DNA from: Gimesia sp.
Lineage (GTDB): Bacteria; Planctomycetota; Planctomycetia; Planctomycetales; Planctomycetaceae
Assembly (NCBI GenBank): GCA_002706765.1
Contig: PAJV01000065.1
Span: 1-64,000 of the forward strand
Direction: 5' to 3'
DNA: 64,000 nt
This document shows, piece by piece, positions 26,364 to 35,142 of the stretch. Each line of letters starts with the position of its first letter. Positions within the stretch are counted from its first letter, which is position 1. The translations under genes and the position numbers were made by a program. The notes beneath the pieces were generated by a model. The model worked only from the letters and a program-made list of their open reading frames with translations. It did not search any database and was not told where the DNA came from.

Positions 26364-27395
26364 TCAGGAGTGAAACGTCAGCGTGTCGCCCTCAGACGAT
26401 TCCTCATCCTGGGGACGATGGTTGGCTAGAAAGCGGATGGGGCGCTGCGCGGTACGATCTACGGTCAACTGGAAGATATCAAAGCGATTGTAGCCTCCCG
26501 CCAGATCGTGCAGCTGTTTCGGTTCGACGCAGCGTGCGAGGTCGATGTCAGCGTAGAGGAGGCCTTCCTCTTCCTGCATGATCTCACTGACGGGGGTTCC
26601 GTTCGGGCCAATCGCAACTGAAATACCGCGGGGGCTGCCGTCCAGAATACGGGCTGCTTCGGGATCACGCTGTTTCAGCAAATCGTGGGCTGACTGATCC
26701 AGGTAACCGGCGGCCACCAGGTTGAAGAGTTTGCCTTCAAACGAGTGCGCCCCGGCTCGAATCAGGATCGCATTTTTCAGATCATAGTTTTCATGAACCG
26801 CGGGATCGTGGGAAGGCCAGACGGGCGGATACGTCGACATGTGGACCTGCTCTCCCTGGGCCAGCAGTGTGAACCGGGCCAGTGGATTCGTATTCTCACC
26901 GCAGATCAGCATGCCCAGTCGTCCCAGACGCGTCGCACACACTTCCAGTCCCGCGCCATCGCCGGGGGACCAGATCAGCTTTTCATAGAAGGTCGGCACA
27001 ATCTTACGGTGATGACACAAAATACTGCCGTCATCGCCAATCAGCGTGTTGGCATTCCAGATGCAGCCGGCACTGACGGTGGTTCCTTCGTTAAAGCCCA
27101 TGGAAACAAACATCTCACATTCACGTGCTGTCTCACAGATCCTGGCCAGTTCGGGACCATCGACCTTGATCGAGTTCGCCGCCAGTTCACAGAACAGATC
27201 GTGATTGTGAATCGGCGCCTGCAACGCACACCAGACCGGGAAGGCGGGAATATACGTTTCGGGAAACACGATGATCTGTGCCCCGTTCCGCGCGGCTTCA
27301 CGAATCAGCGAACAGGCTTTTTCGACCGTCGCGTCTTTATTCAGAAATACAGGAGCGACGTGGGCGAGCGCTGCTTTGAATGCTGGATAAGTCAT
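26364..27395 (-). CDS. Nitrilase-family carbon-nitrogen hydrolase
   Basis: This encodes 343 residues, the length of true nitrilases. The catalytic triad is complete: Glu46 in VFPETYIP, Lys131 in HHRKIVPTFYE and Cys165 in LICGENTNPL. The segment YIPAFPVW and the GEQVHMSTYPPVWPS region after the Cys match the cyanide-hydratase/aliphatic-aromatic nitrilase branch rather than amidases, so hydrolysis of an R-CN compound to acid and ammonia is likely. The protein is soluble. It stands alone; no aldoxime dehydratase or nitrile hydratase gene is adjacent, so the substrate is open. Confidence 0.88.
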   Translation of the reverse strand: MTYPAFKAALAHVAPVFLNKDATVEKACSLIREAARNGAQIIVFPETYIPAFPVWCALQAPIHNHDLFCELAANSIKVDGPELARICETARECEMFVSMGFNEGTTVSAGCIWNANTLIGDDGSILCHHRKIVPTFYEKLIWSPGDGAGLEVCATRLGRLGMLICGENTNPLARFTLLAQGEQVHMSTYPPVWPSHDPAVHENYDLKNAILIRAGAHSFEGKLFNLVAAGYLDQSAHDLLKQRDPEAARILDGSPRGISVAIGPNGTPVSEIMQEEEGLLYADIDLARCVEPKQLHDLAGGYNRFDIFQLTVDRTAQRPIRFLANHRPQDEESSEGDTLTFHS

Positions 27396-27436
27396 TGTTG
27401 AATACCGAATGAAAGAGAAGTGAATAAGACTCTTGT

Positions 27437-27613
27437 TTACGCTGACTTGTTTTCCAGGTCTGAGACCCGCTGTTCCAATTTCAGTTCCGCCAGTTTTTCT
27501 TCTAATCGGTTGATTTTTTTCAAAGCATTACCGCCGTAAATGAACCCACACACTGCAAATATGAAGGTCACAAAGGCAGCGGAATTTCCGAATTCAAATA
27601 AACCCAAGTCCAT
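27437..27613 (-). CDS. 58-residue membrane protein with a coiled-coil tail
   Basis: An ATG at 27613 with AGGAAG seven bases upstream opens a 58-codon frame ending in TAA at 27437. Residues 12-28 form one membrane segment (AAFVTFIFAVCGFIYGG). The rest is a short heptad-like helix with LEEKLAEL and a QRVSDLENK end. The strong ribosome-binding site and the membrane-plus-coiled-coil layout argue for a real gene. It lies between the nitrilase and DUF3050 genes, all on the minus strand. No function is known. Confidence 0.65.
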   Translation of the reverse strand: MDLGLFEFGNSAAFVTFIFAVCGFIYGGNALKKINRLEEKLAELKLEQRVSDLENKSA

Positions 27614-27687
27614 AACAATACTTCCTGTTGTTCAAAGTTGAATATAAAAAGAATCAGGTCTCTTTGTTTCTTATGCGAAAAGTCCTT

Positions 27688-28452
27688 TCACACCTTCGCC
27701 TGAATACTCTCCAGAACACCATCCCACAAACGTAGTCTGGCTTCGACTGCGGCCTGCGCTGCGGAGATGGCTTCCTGGATTTTCACCGGGTCATTGTCAC
27801 ACAGTCCATTGAGCAGTCGCAGTGAAAGCGGGGCGTGGAAGTCGCCGTCCAGTTCGACGTGTCGATTCAGATAGAAGTGAAACACAGGTGCCTGCTGCGC
27901 GGTGACGCCCGTCTGTTTCAGAATGGAGCGGAACATGCCGGGAATGATATGTTCGCGACCCAGTGCGAAGGCGGCAGCGATTTTATGTGGCGCCCCGTCC
28001 GCGATGAACGCAAATGTCTGGGTCGTGAATTGACGCGATGGCTCGGGCAGTCTGGGAAACTCCAGTGCCGCTTCGATTCCCCGTTGATCGACGATTTTGA
28101 TGAATTCCTGCAGGGTCTGCGTGCTGGCGCCGACTTCGGTCATCGCGGTCTGGTAGAGTTCGAAGTGACTGGAAAATTCGCCGTCGGAAGTTTCGTCGCA
28201 TTCTTCTTCCAGCACGATCTCATTAATAAACCGCCGCACGCTGGCATCACCGCGAGGCAGCCACGGTGCACCCGTGGGTGCGATTACACCTTGCAGGTGC
28301 TTGACCAGCGACATGAAATCCCAGACCGAGTAGACATGGTGTTCCATAAACCGCTGCAGATCTTCCAGCGTGGCAATCGCTTCGTAGATCGGGTGTTCTT
28401 CCAGCTGGCTGGTGAAGGAGTCAATTATTTCGGACGTGATTTGTTGAGTCAT
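27688..28452 (-). CDS. DUF3050 family, haem-oxygenase-like fold
   Basis: The start at ATG 28452 (TQQITSEIIDSF) matches the usual family beginning; the longer frame adds 15 residues. The protein of 254 residues contains HPIYEAIATLEDLQRFMEHHVYSVWDFMSLVK, the typical DUF3050 opening with paired His residues. Later it has GREHIIPGMF and HFYLNRHVELDGDFH, with more conserved His, Glu and Asp. The family is predicted to adopt the haem-oxygenase-like helical fold. Many members of that fold are diiron oxidases or oxygenases, so a metal site is plausible. No partner enzyme is adjacent. Confidence 0.8.
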   Translation of the reverse strand: MTQQITSEIIDSFTSQLEEHPIYEAIATLEDLQRFMEHHVYSVWDFMSLVKHLQGVIAPTGAPWLPRGDASVRRFINEIVLEEECDETSDGEFSSHFELYQTAMTEVGASTQTLQEFIKIVDQRGIEAALEFPRLPEPSRQFTTQTFAFIADGAPHKIAAAFALGREHIIPGMFRSILKQTGVTAQQAPVFHFYLNRHVELDGDFHAPLSLRLLNGLCDNDPVKIQEAISAAQAAVEARLRLWDGVLESIQAKV

Positions 28453-28594
28453 GGACTTCCATTCCCTGGTTTGCAGAATCATCGTGAAGAGAAACATGAA
28501 GCCGCGCAGGAACCATGTTTCTTTTCAATACACGGCGATTATAGTTCTTACCGTCATTTCTGGCAGGGGTGGGGAATCATTTTTCGGGAATCAC

Positions 28595-28978
28595 TTACAG
28601 ATCCCCATACTTCGTCGCCAGCACAATCGTATAGCCGTCCGGATCGCGGATCCAGAGTTCTCGATGTTGCGCATTGGGATTGACCAGCGGACCCTCGAGT
28701 ATTTCCGCTTTCAGATCTGTAGCCCGCCGGACAGCGTCTTCAAAATCATCAATTTCAAACCAGAGCAGGGCCCCGTTCCCCTTCAGTGCATCAGGGTCAC
28801 CCAGAAACGGATGTTCGTGTGTGTCCCATAAATGCAGTTGCAGGATGAGTGTCCCCTCGCCATTCATCAACTGTTCGTATTCGGCTCCGCCATGCCCGCT
28901 TTTGACATTCAGCAAACGTTGATACCAGCTGCTGCTGGCTTCCACATCATTCACAACAATCATTGGCTGAGCACGCAT
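28595..28978 (-). CDS. Glyoxalase/bleomycin-resistance-fold protein
   Basis: This encodes 127-128 residues of the vicinal-oxygen-chelate fold. It begins RAQPMIVVNDVEASSSWYQRLLNVKSG and ends REL-WIRDPDGYTIVLA, the standard first and last elements of the glyoxalase superfamily. A VLWFEIDDFEDAV-type strand-helix lies between them. Two ATG codons occur side by side; the second (28978) is used here. The metal-binding His/Glu set is only partly identifiable, so dioxygenase, isomerase or binding-only roles remain open. It is a single gene with DUF3050 downstream in the same direction. Confidence 0.8.
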   Translation of the reverse strand: MRAQPMIVVNDVEASSSWYQRLLNVKSGHGGAEYEQLMNGEGTLILQLHLWDTHEHPFLGDPDALKGNGALLWFEIDDFEDAVRRATDLKAEILEGPLVNPNAQHRELWIRDPDGYTIVLATKYGDL

Positions 28979-29023
28979 CAATCGTCCCCTTTCGGATTGG
29001 GTTCCCCAATCGTTTTGTTGAGA

Positions 29024-29578
29024 TCAGACCGGATAGATTCCCGGTTTCATTGGTTGTTTCATCTTTTTTACTGCCCGCATTAAATCATCCCACTCTTCTT
29101 CATCGATGGCATTGATCGCGCGTTTGATCGTTTTGCGGTTACCGGTCGCACAGTTGACGACGATCGGGTTGATATCAGTCCAGCGTTTTTTGTCAATGAG
29201 GTTCGTATTGTGGAACGTAGTGACTGTCGCGAGTTTAGAACCTTTTTTGAAAGGTGCTCCGGTCGCGCTTTTAATGGGACGTTTCGCAATTTTCAGCATC
29301 AGGTAAGGTCTGCCCCCCTGGGCGTTCATATCAGCCAGAACAGCAATCAGGTTTTTGTCCGGATTCACAACAACGGCCGGCATCAACGCACCACTGGCAA
29401 AGTGACTCTTCCAGGTATAGGTATTCATAAATCCGGCCGCCAGGGCGACCCCAGCTATAATTCCCCCGAGCGCAGTGGAAACCGTCAGCAGAGCGATCCC
29501 CACAATCACGCCGACAGCATAAAACAGAACTTCACCAGGATAGCATTTCAGTAATACTCTAAAGTCAATTTTAATCAT
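29024..29578 (-). CDS. DUF3239-like membrane-anchored protein
   Basis: This encodes 184 residues. Two adjacent membrane segments near residues 16-50 are followed by a soluble domain with VVVNPDKNLIAVLADMNAQGG, a PYLMLKIAKRPI strand and INPIVVNCATG. I associate this pattern with DUF3239, a family of unknown function, with moderate certainty. The soluble part probably faces the cytoplasm, but the orientation is not determined. It is a single gene followed downstream by the glyoxalase-fold gene. Confidence 0.6.
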   Translation of the reverse strand: MIKIDFRVLLKCYPGEVLFYAVGVIVGIALLTVSTALGGIIAGVALAAGFMNTYTWKSHFASGALMPAVVVNPDKNLIAVLADMNAQGGRPYLMLKIAKRPIKSATGAPFKKGSKLATVTTFHNTNLIDKKRWTDINPIVVNCATGNRKTIKRAINAIDEEEWDDLMRAVKKMKQPMKPGIYPV

Positions 29579-30053
29579 CCCGCATTCCAGTACTCAGTAG
29601 TGACAGATATTAATGAAAACTCACATTGTTTAATTTTTTGAGAATAGAAAAACGTTGTTTACACAGGCAAATATACTTATGTTCCAAAGGGGCTTCAAAC
29701 CAGGACTGCCGAATTCAAACAGATCGGCAACAAATCAGTGGCTGGCTTTACTTTAAAATCAATCAGGAGAGAAATAGAGATCTTACGTATTTGTTGAATC
29801 TCAGATCTGTGTGATATCTCAAAATCGCAAAGAAACTCTTGGCGTCACATTCAGAGAGCCGATACAATTGTTACGTGTTCTTTCACATTAATCGATCTAT
29901 CCCCCCCGCTTGCGTTTCGCATTCATTTTCACCTGTCTTTGTTGATTCCCGTTTCATCAATCAGGAAAAACCTGTTATTCCGGGATGTTCAATACGTAAC
30001 ACAAACAGAGATCAAACTAACCGAGATCAAACCAACCGACTGAGGAGAGAGCC
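29579..30053. other. Gap upstream of the metallo-hydrolase gene
   Basis: No gene is convincing in these 475 bases. The short frames here have no ribosome-binding site or domain. The only structure seen is a tandem pair of 15-base units, GAGATCAAACYAACC, at 30008-30022 and 30023-30037, just before the ribosome-binding site of the next gene. The gap is A+T-rich and probably holds the promoter. Confidence 0.5.
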
Positions 30054-31502
30054 TTGACGCAAGACGATAAGAATCAGGACAAACCAGCAGGAAACGAACA
30101 GGGCCGCCGCAATTTTCTCAAAGGAAGTGCCGCTGCCGTGGGAGCGGGGCTGGCGGCGTCTGTTCCCGGCATGGCCTCGGCGGCGGACGGTGATTGTGAA
30201 ATGAAGAACCCGTACGGCGCGCGTCCGGGCGGCGGGATCAGTCTGCCCGACTATTACAAGCCCTGGCCTGCCATCAAAAATCGCAACGTGTATATGCCGG
30301 GCACAGAAATCCTGCCGAAAAACGAAATGCGGATTTCCTTTCTAGGCAGTACTCCCTGGCCTCCCACGCGTCTGCAGTCGGGAACTTCGATTCTGGTGGA
30401 ACTGGGCAATGGTGAATCGCAACCCCGCCGGTTCTTCTTCGACCTGGGCAACGGCAGTATCTCGAATGCCATCGCCATGCAGGTCCCCGCGCCGCTGATC
30501 AATGACATCTTCATCAGCCATCTGCACTCCGATCACTTTGCCGATCTGCCTTACTTTTATCCCTTCCGCGCTTTCTCTGGCGGTTATACGCCGCTGCGAG
30601 TCTATGGTCCTTCAGGCCGAACTCCTGAACTGGGCATCAAGCACATGGTCAAGCATATGCGTGAAATGAATCGCTGGCATGAAGAGAACTTCAATGCGTG
30701 TCCCATTGGGGATGGTATGGAGATCGAAGTCACCGAGTTCGACTGGAAAGAAGAGAACGGCCTCTGCTACGACAAAGACGGCGTGAAGGTACGTCACTGG
30801 CCGCGCTCGCATGTGAAAGACGGCGCCTCCGCCTATCGACTCGACTGGGAAGACGCCGGGCTCTCCTTTGTCTGGACCGGGGATGGACGCCCAGATGAGC
30901 TCTCGGCCAAGTACGGGAAAGGCGTAGACGTCTTCGTCTCTGAAGGCACCATTGATGTCCCGCAGCTCTCCTCGATGAAACTGGGCGCGCCCGCGGAACT
31001 CTGGGAATATACGATCGACATTTTTCATACCATGTATTACGCCGCCGGCTATCTGTTCAAGCAGACGCAGCCTCGCATGGCGGCCATCTGTCATTATGAA
31101 TATGCGGGTCCCGCCCTCGAAGCAGAATCGACGGCGGAAGTCCGCTCCAACTGGGATGGACTGTTCATGTTCGGCGGACCCGATGTGCAGGTCATCAACG
31201 TGACCAAAGATGCGATCTGGTCCCGCGAAGCACTGCTGCCCGATGGCGCTGCCCCTGCCTCGATGGATCCGCGCTGGCTGCTGAAGCCAGGCGAAAAACT
31301 GCCAGCGGAAATCACATTGCCTACCCCGCGACTGCCTCGTGAAAAACAGCAGGAGCAGTTTCTGCGGGATCTGGAAATTGATCCCAAACTCTATTATCCC
31401 CCCGATGCGTATCGCAAACCGGTTCAGAAATGGCCAGGCATCACACTCAATCCACGCGAGATGCTCGAAGCACGTGGCATCAAAGTCGACAATGACAAGT
31501 AA
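30054..31502 (+). CDS. Tat-exported metallo-beta-lactamase-fold hydrolase
   Basis: Translation starts at TTG 30054, with GAGGAGAG just upstream. The N-terminus holds a Tat signal, GRRNFLKG at about 17-24, followed by an Ala-rich segment ending SAADG. The metal site HLHSDH (His156, His158, Asp160, His161) is complete and is followed by later His/Asp motifs (HWPRSH, VWTGDGRPD, CHYEYAG). The protein is longer than typical MBL enzymes because of the N-terminal GARPGGGISLPDYY region and the C-terminal tail rich in Pro. Relatives are annotated as MBL-fold hydrolases of the GntH type, but the substrate is unknown. The COG0523 GTPase gene follows 70 bases downstream. Confidence 0.85.
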   Translation: MTQDDKNQDKPAGNEQGRRNFLKGSAAAVGAGLAASVPGMASAADGDCEMKNPYGARPGGGISLPDYYKPWPAIKNRNVYMPGTEILPKNEMRISFLGSTPWPPTRLQSGTSILVELGNGESQPRRFFFDLGNGSISNAIAMQVPAPLINDIFISHLHSDHFADLPYFYPFRAFSGGYTPLRVYGPSGRTPELGIKHMVKHMREMNRWHEENFNACPIGDGMEIEVTEFDWKEENGLCYDKDGVKVRHWPRSHVKDGASAYRLDWEDAGLSFVWTGDGRPDELSAKYGKGVDVFVSEGTIDVPQLSSMKLGAPAELWEYTIDIFHTMYYAAGYLFKQTQPRMAAICHYEYAGPALEAESTAEVRSNWDGLFMFGGPDVQVINVTKDAIWSREALLPDGAAPASMDPRWLLKPGEKLPAEITLPTPRLPREKQQEQFLRDLEIDPKLYYPPDAYRKPVQKWPGITLNPREMLEARGIKVDNDK

Positions 31503-31572
31503 TAATGTAAGGTCGTATCACAGACACGTTCTGATTTTTGAATGACGTGTTTCATTCTCGGAGAGCAGTTGA

Positions 31573-32628
31573 ATGACTGAAGACGAACGTCCGATACTCG
31601 CGCCGGCCCCGCGGCTGGAGTCGATTGAAATTGAAGGCCGCGATCCCGTACCGGTCACGCTGCTGACCGGATTTCTGGGTGCGGGTAAAACAACACTCCT
31701 GAATCGCATTCTCAACGGTGATCACGGTCTGCGGGTAGGGGTGCTGGTCAATGACTTCGGCGCGATCAACATCGATGCAGAGCTGGTGGAAGGGGTGGAA
31801 GAGAATACGATCAATCTCACCAACGGCTGTATCTGTTGTGAAATTCGCGATGACCTGGTTAATTCGCTGGAACAGTTGCTGACCCGCGAGGATGTGATCG
31901 ACTACGTGATTCTGGAGGCGAGCGGCGTCGCCGACCCTGAAGGTGTGGTGATGACATTCCTGAATGCCCGCTATGAAAAGCTGTTGCGGCTGGACAGCAT
32001 TACCTGCGTCGTTGATGCCGAAGCGATTTTTACACACGCCGACAATGAAGAACTGACCGCGCTCAAACTGCGGCAGATCGGCTTTGCGGACATGGTGCTG
32101 CTGAATAAAGTCGATCTGGTGGGACCCACGCATCTGGAAGTGATCCACGAATGGATTGGTCAGCATCTGCAGCGAATTCGAATCGTCAATGCAGAGCGCT
32201 GCGAAGTTCCGCTGGAAGTGCTGCTGGCTGTGGGGCGGTTTGATCCGGCTCATCTGGAGTCACAGAAGCAGAAATCGATGCGCGAAACTGCTCCGCAGAA
32301 ACATGCCGCCGCCAGTCAGGTGTTTGAAACGTGGAGCTACGAATCAGATCAGCCCTTCTCCAGCGGACATCTGCAGGAGATGGTGCGCCGCAAACTGCCC
32401 GCCTCCCTCTATCGCTGTAAAGGTATCGTCTACTGCAGCGAGGTCCCGGAGAAACGATATGCACTGCAGGCCGTCGGTCGTCGAACGGAACTGACGCCGC
32501 TCGACGACTGGGGCACGCGACCGCCGCGCACCCGCATCGTTGCCATCGGTTCTGGTTTCGACAGTCGAGAACTTACGCAGCTGTTTGATGAATGTCTGGA
32601 AATCGCGGCTTCCGATCATTCAGCTTAA
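31573..32628 (+). CDS. COG0523 (CobW/ZNG) family GTPase, putative metallochaperone
   Basis: This encodes 351 residues. The P-loop is GFLGAGKT (33-40) and the metal site is the family hallmark CxCC at Cys86, Cys88 and Cys89 in GCICCEIRDD. ASGVADPEGV and LNKVDLV give the switch and base-recognition motifs. The C-terminal CobW_C domain includes the SYESDQPFSSGHLQEM segment. Such GTPases deliver zinc, cobalt or iron to client proteins. The gene follows the zinc-type metallo-hydrolase gene directly, so metal supply to that enzyme is possible, though the hydrolase is exported. It ends by sharing TTAA with the converging gene. Confidence 0.9.
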   Translation: MTEDERPILAPAPRLESIEIEGRDPVPVTLLTGFLGAGKTTLLNRILNGDHGLRVGVLVNDFGAINIDAELVEGVEENTINLTNGCICCEIRDDLVNSLEQLLTREDVIDYVILEASGVADPEGVVMTFLNARYEKLLRLDSITCVVDAEAIFTHADNEELTALKLRQIGFADMVLLNKVDLVGPTHLEVIHEWIGQHLQRIRIVNAERCEVPLEVLLAVGRFDPAHLESQKQKSMRETAPQKHAAASQVFETWSYESDQPFSSGHLQEMVRRKLPASLYRCKGIVYCSEVPEKRYALQAVGRRTELTPLDDWGTRPPRTRIVAIGSGFDSRELTQLFDECLEIAASDHSA

Positions 32629-33866
32629 TTAAACCAGAACGCCATCGTGAAAAAATTACGACGGCCAAAAGTATTATTAATGCGGCCCCACATTTCCGGT
32701 GTTGCAAAATCGGTGATCGTTCCTTTTTCCAGATAAGGTGCTGCCGCGGTTCCCTGGAACCAGAGAAACGGATCGATCTCACGAGGCTCGGTAAAGACAC
32801 GCCGCAGATTCACTCCCTGGGTTCCCGGTGTGCCGCGCCAGAAGGGAATCAGCTTTTTCCCCTGCAGTACCAGCCCGGTTTCATCCAGCACCGCCAGCCA
32901 GGTATCCACCATCTCCTGCGTTACTTCAATTTCCAGTACGCCGGTCTGCTGCGGGTTGGGAATCCATTCATTTTCGTTATCGGTTTCCGCAAGATAATGT
33001 TTCCACATGGATTTCGCATGTTGCTGCATATCTTCCAGATGCGACAGGGCCACTTTCATCCGGTCCGGTTCCTTCAGTTCAAATCGCCAGAGGTGGATGA
33101 ACGCCAGTATGTCGGAGATCAAGGGACGGTCAAATCGACGGAGGTCGTTCAGGTTTCGACTCCCCTCCATCAGAAACAGGTAAGGCGTCTCCACCTTTTC
33201 AAAAAACAGATGTGCCGTGCAGTTGAACATCTCCTGCCCGTCAACCGCCAGCAGAACTTCCCCCCAGGCGCACAGAAAATTACAGTAACCTGCCAGCCAG
33301 TCTGCATCACCGCGATCAAAACGGATCAGAAACTTTTCGGCAGCCTGTTGCTGCGCGGGAGATCCCATCTGTCCCAGCAGGAATTCGGCACTGACTGGCT
33401 TGCCCGTGCCAAACAGATCGACTTTAATCAAGCCCACATGCAGAGGCAGTTTCACATCGGAATCTTTCACCGCAGACAGGGTTTTCTCTGCTTCATTTAA
33501 ATCATTGACCCACGTCTGAATTATCTGACGCACATCTGCATAGGAAACAGTTTCAGGGTCGGGATTTTGCGTGAGAATATTACTCAAGGGGCCGGGTAGA
33601 TTTCCAAAAGCACCGCGCACCCGCAGACCGTTATCATACAGGCTTGAACCCAGATGTTCGAACGACTGAAAGAATTGAATGACCCCCAGCCCGAAGCGTG
33701 CCTCATCATTTTCCGGCGACTTCTTTAACTCTGACCGGATCGCTTCGGCCCCCTCAGTCAACTTCCCCTGGGTGAGGTATTCTTCCGCCAGAGGTGCGGC
33801 GCCGGCGTGTTGCATCGCCTGCAGGAATATCCCGGAAATCATTACCAGTAAAATCTTGTACCGCAT
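32625..33866 (-). CDS. Exported TPR-like protein of unknown function
   Basis: This encodes 413 residues with a signal peptide ending near QHAGAAPL. The first 60 mature residues look like one or two TPR units (EEYLTQGKLTEGAEAIRSELKKSPENDEARFGLGVIQFF). The rest is helical and rich in Trp and Phe, for example WLAGYCNFLCAWGEVLLAVDGQ and FIHLWRFELKEPDRM. No family was recognised; paralogues of this kind appear restricted to planctomycetes (impression, not searched). The last codons converge with the GTPase gene, overlapping by four bases with both stops read from TTAA. Confidence 0.65.
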   Translation of the reverse strand: MRYKILLVMISGIFLQAMQHAGAAPLAEEYLTQGKLTEGAEAIRSELKKSPENDEARFGLGVIQFFQSFEHLGSSLYDNGLRVRGAFGNLPGPLSNILTQNPDPETVSYADVRQIIQTWVNDLNEAEKTLSAVKDSDVKLPLHVGLIKVDLFGTGKPVSAEFLLGQMGSPAQQQAAEKFLIRFDRGDADWLAGYCNFLCAWGEVLLAVDGQEMFNCTAHLFFEKVETPYLFLMEGSRNLNDLRRFDRPLISDILAFIHLWRFELKEPDRMKVALSHLEDMQQHAKSMWKHYLAETDNENEWIPNPQQTGVLEIEVTQEMVDTWLAVLDETGLVLQGKKLIPFWRGTPGTQGVNLRRVFTEPREIDPFLWFQGTAAAPYLEKGTITDFATPEMWGRINNTFGRRNFFTMAFWFN

Positions 33867-34218
33867 GAGAGGACTCTCCGTAAAAACAGAACGACAATTT
33901 TAAAGTCATTTTATAGACTTGCAGATCGCAGTCACAAAATGACATACCTTTAGTGAAGGCGTATTAGAATCGATTATATCACAAAAAACTCAAAATTTTT
34001 TTTTGAGAGGCAGCCTGACAACCAGTCTGGTGGTTGATCGATCACTTCTCACAGATATGATGAATAAGATACTGAAATAGCAAGTTGTGTACACAGCTTC
34101 TGAGAAAATATGCCAGCAGAGCCATTACTGGCATGAATTTTGCGTTTTCTCAGTTGATGCAGAATATAAGGAATCAACCATTCTCTAAGACATCGTTCTC
34201 TAAGAAAGGGAGATTAAC
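33867..34218. other. Gap with a long 5'-leader hairpin
   Basis: No protein gene is seen. Near the plus-strand DUF442 gene the outer stem CTGAGAAAA/TTTTCTCAG (34100-34108 and 34145-34153) encloses the inner ATGCCAG/CTGGCAT (34110-34116 and 34128-34134). Two copies of TTCTCTAAGA then follow at 34181 and 34196 just before the ribosome-binding region. A leader RNA or binding-site role is inference. Confidence 0.45.
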
Positions 34219-34674
34219 ATGCAAGGCACAACGAAAATCAATGAGGAAATCACCGTCGGTCCCCAGCCTGACAGACAGGAGATTTATGAGTTTGGTAAGG
34301 AAGGTTTTAAGACGATCGTCAACTTCCGTGCACCACACGAGCAGGATCAGCCAATTTCTCCCCTGGCGGAAGATGAAATCGTCCACGAAGCGGGGATGGA
34401 ATACCTGCATATTCCGATGTCGATGAATTCTCTGAATGACGCCCAGATTGATCAGTTTCGCGAAAAATATGATTCGCTTCCCAAACCCATTTTTGCGCAC
34501 TGTAAAAGCGGCAAGCGCGCCGGTGCAGCAGCGATGATGAACCTGGCAGTCGAACAGGGAAAATCAGGAGAACAGACTCTTCAGAAAGCAAAAGAAATGG
34601 GGTTTCAATGTCACAAACCCGAACTGGTTGAGTTCGTGAAAAGCTATGTCGATTCCCATAATGGATCAGCTTAA
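34219..34674 (+). CDS. DUF442 / BLH-type protein phosphatase
   Basis: This encodes 151 residues. The fold is that of dual-specificity phosphatases of the BLH (beta-lactamase-hydrolase-like, DUF442) group: VGPQPDRQEIYEFGKEGFKTIVNFR at the start, then IPMSMN and the catalytic loop HCKSGKRAG with Cys95 and Arg100. The Cys-x4-Arg spacing is that of the BLH family rather than classical Cys-x5-Arg. The enzyme is soluble. Homologues in other bacteria are linked to sulfide metabolism and biofilms, but here no such genes are adjacent. A long hairpin lies in the leader, which suggests post-transcriptional or regulator control. Confidence 0.85.
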   Translation: MQGTTKINEEITVGPQPDRQEIYEFGKEGFKTIVNFRAPHEQDQPISPLAEDEIVHEAGMEYLHIPMSMNSLNDAQIDQFREKYDSLPKPIFAHCKSGKRAGAAAMMNLAVEQGKSGEQTLQKAKEMGFQCHKPELVEFVKSYVDSHNGSA

Positions 34675-34718
34675 CCAGTTTCGCTAGAATAGAGTTAACT
34701 CTTAACGGGAGTGGACCA

Positions 34719-35024
34719 ATGCCGGCAACATGGACGGACAAGGAAGAAAGACAGTATCAACATATTAAAGAGAGCGAACTTGAACGTGGCAGGTCGGAAG
34801 AGGAAGCCGAAGAAATCGCAGCCAGAACCGTTAATAAACAAAGACGACAGTCCGGCAAAACTCCCAATAAAACTACGCAGGGCACAGGCAATCCCAATAC
34901 CAGCCTGGAAAACCGCACGGTTGACGAGTTACAGAACCGGGCAGCAGAGATGAACATCAAAGGCCGCAGTAAAATGAAGAAAGACGAATTGATCAAAGCG
35001 ATACGCGATCAGCAATCGAAGTGA
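34719..35024 (+). CDS. Small Rho_N-domain protein
   Basis: This encodes 101 residues. The N-terminal part (WTDKEERQYQHIKESELERGRSEEEAEEIAARTVNKQRR) is a helical hairpin found in small ChaB/plasmid-stabilisation-annotated proteins. The C-terminal 40 residues (TVDELQNRAAEMNIKGRSKMKKDELIKAIRDQ) form a Rho N-terminal SAP-like nucleic-acid-binding motif. The family is widespread and stress-linked in some annotations, but no function has been established. It is highly charged and soluble. It starts 44 bases after the DUF442 gene, so the two may be co-transcribed. Confidence 0.8.
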   Translation: MPATWTDKEERQYQHIKESELERGRSEEEAEEIAARTVNKQRRQSGKTPNKTTQGTGNPNTSLENRTVDELQNRAAEMNIKGRSKMKKDELIKAIRDQQSK

Positions 35025-35142
35025 AATGAACAGGTCAGCCGGAAAAACGATCATCGTGACTGAAAGAAGAGCACTGCTTCCATCGCAATTGAGCTCCTGT
35101 TTCAATCTTGAATAATATGAAAATCTCGCCAGGTTACAGATT

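Noticed and set aside
30008-30037. Tandem 15-base repeat as a possible CRISPR or regulatory array
   Set aside because: Only two adjacent units without spacers; too short for a CRISPR and probably a chance duplication.
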